Source of the DNA: an uncultured Clostridium sp.
Lineage (GTDB): Bacteria > Bacillota > Clostridia > TANB77 > CAG-508
Assembly (NCBI GenBank): GCA_947571515.1
Contig: CANOYI010000007.1
Coordinates: 1-33,329, forward strand
Direction of reading: 5' to 3'
Length of the DNA: 33,329 bases
Part shown: positions 32,925 to 33,329 of the stretch, piece after piece
Numbering within the stretch: position 1 is the stretch's first letter
Layout: the number at the start of each line of letters is the position of its first letter
Notes under the pieces: model-generated
The model's database searches: none
The model's input: only the letters and a program-made list of their open reading frames with translations
What the model was told of the DNA's origin: nothing
Translations under genes and position numbers: made by a program

Positions 32925-33329
32925 ATGAAGGATACAATCATAACAGATTCAATCTTATATATAGGAGCAGATGATAAGGATATTAGATTATTTGAATCAC
33001 AATATGAAGTACCAAATGGAATGGCATATAATTCCTATTTCATAAAAGATGAAAAAAATGTGGTATTAGACACAGTTGATAGAAAAGTTACCAATACTTG
33101 GCTAGAAAATTTGGAAAAAGTATTAGAAGGAGAAACAGTAGACTATTTAGTAGTTTCTCACCTAGAACCAGACCATGCCTACAATATAGGATTATTAGTA
33201 GAAAAATATCCAGATATGAAAATCATAGGAAATGCAATCACATTCAATATGTTACCTAATTTCTTTGACATTGATTTAACGGATAAGAAAATAGTGGTAA
33301 AAGAAGGGGATATCATAAATATTGGAAAA
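32925..33329 (+). CDS. FprA-type flavodiiron protein, partial
   Basis: The first 135 residues of a protein cut off by the window edge. The metallo-beta-lactamase domain is visible, with the diiron ligand motif SHLEPDHAYNIG (HxExDH type) at about residues 79-90 and YNSYFIKDEKNVVLDTVD upstream. FprA enzymes reduce oxygen or nitric oxide using electrons from rubredoxin or ferredoxin-linked carriers, consistent with an anaerobe. AAAGGGG precedes the ATG. No CGG codon is found in frame in the visible part. Confidence 0.88.
   Translation, partial: MKDTIITDSILYIGADDKDIRLFESQYEVPNGMAYNSYFIKDEKNVVLDTVDRKVTNTWLENLEKVLEGETVDYLVVSHLEPDHAYNIGLLVEKYPDMKIIGNAITFNMLPNFFDIDLTDKKIVVKEGDIINIGK

Overview
This looks like a chromosomal segment of an AT-rich, Gram-positive, clostridial-type anaerobe. 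Supporting evidence is A/T-rich codon use, AAGGAGG-type ribosome binding sites, a four-subunit 2-oxoacid:ferredoxin oxidoreductase, a 2[4Fe-4S] ferredoxin, an FprA-type flavoprotein, a class D-like sortase, SpoVD-type penicillin-binding proteins and a meso-diaminopimelate-type MurE. No plasmid, phage or CRISPR module is visible.

Layout: aspS, a TSCPD protein, mnmA and an OmpR-type response regulator (297-4382); an Rpn-like nuclease relative (4647-5270); a PASTA penicillin-binding protein on the minus strand (5417-7711); rsmA, a sortase, a cytoplasmic-looking M15 peptidase and an XRE regulator (7910-10767); a shortened division/cell-wall cluster mraZ-rsmH-ftsL-spoVD-[pyrB-pyrI]-murE-mraY-ftsW-murG followed by a WalK-like kinase (11057-23969); lepB, holB-ricT, a ferredoxin, a flippase-like membrane protein and thiN (24122-28874); porGDAB on the minus strand (28887-31971); an anchored protein of unknown function and the 5' part of an fprA-like gene (32170-33329). 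murF and murD are missing from their usual places, and those gaps hold copies of an intergenic palindromic repeat family.

The main discovery: six conserved genes (aspS, spoVD, ftsW, walK-like, thiN, porB) are each interrupted by one or more +1 frame breaks, eight in all (three in ftsW). Every break is at an in-frame CGG codon. In each case, skipping the C and resuming at the following GGN restores the family-conserved protein with glycine at that point. By my hand scan of both strands, these eight are the only in-frame CGG codons in about 9,700 codons, while about 50 out-of-frame CGG trinucleotides have no frame break. So in this window CGG is never read as arginine and always marks a +1 shift. 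The simplest reading is that CGG is unassigned or reassigned as part of a quadruplet, so that CGGN is decoded as one glycine, perhaps by an unusual tRNA-Gly. The artefact alternative (base-insertion errors) is considered below and fits poorly, because all eight insertions fall exactly before the first base of a glycine codon.

Other points of interest are MraZ operator repeats in the mraZ leader, ribosome binding sites buried in terminator-like hairpins, two families of intergenic palindromes, and a terminator palindrome that encodes the ends of two convergent genes.
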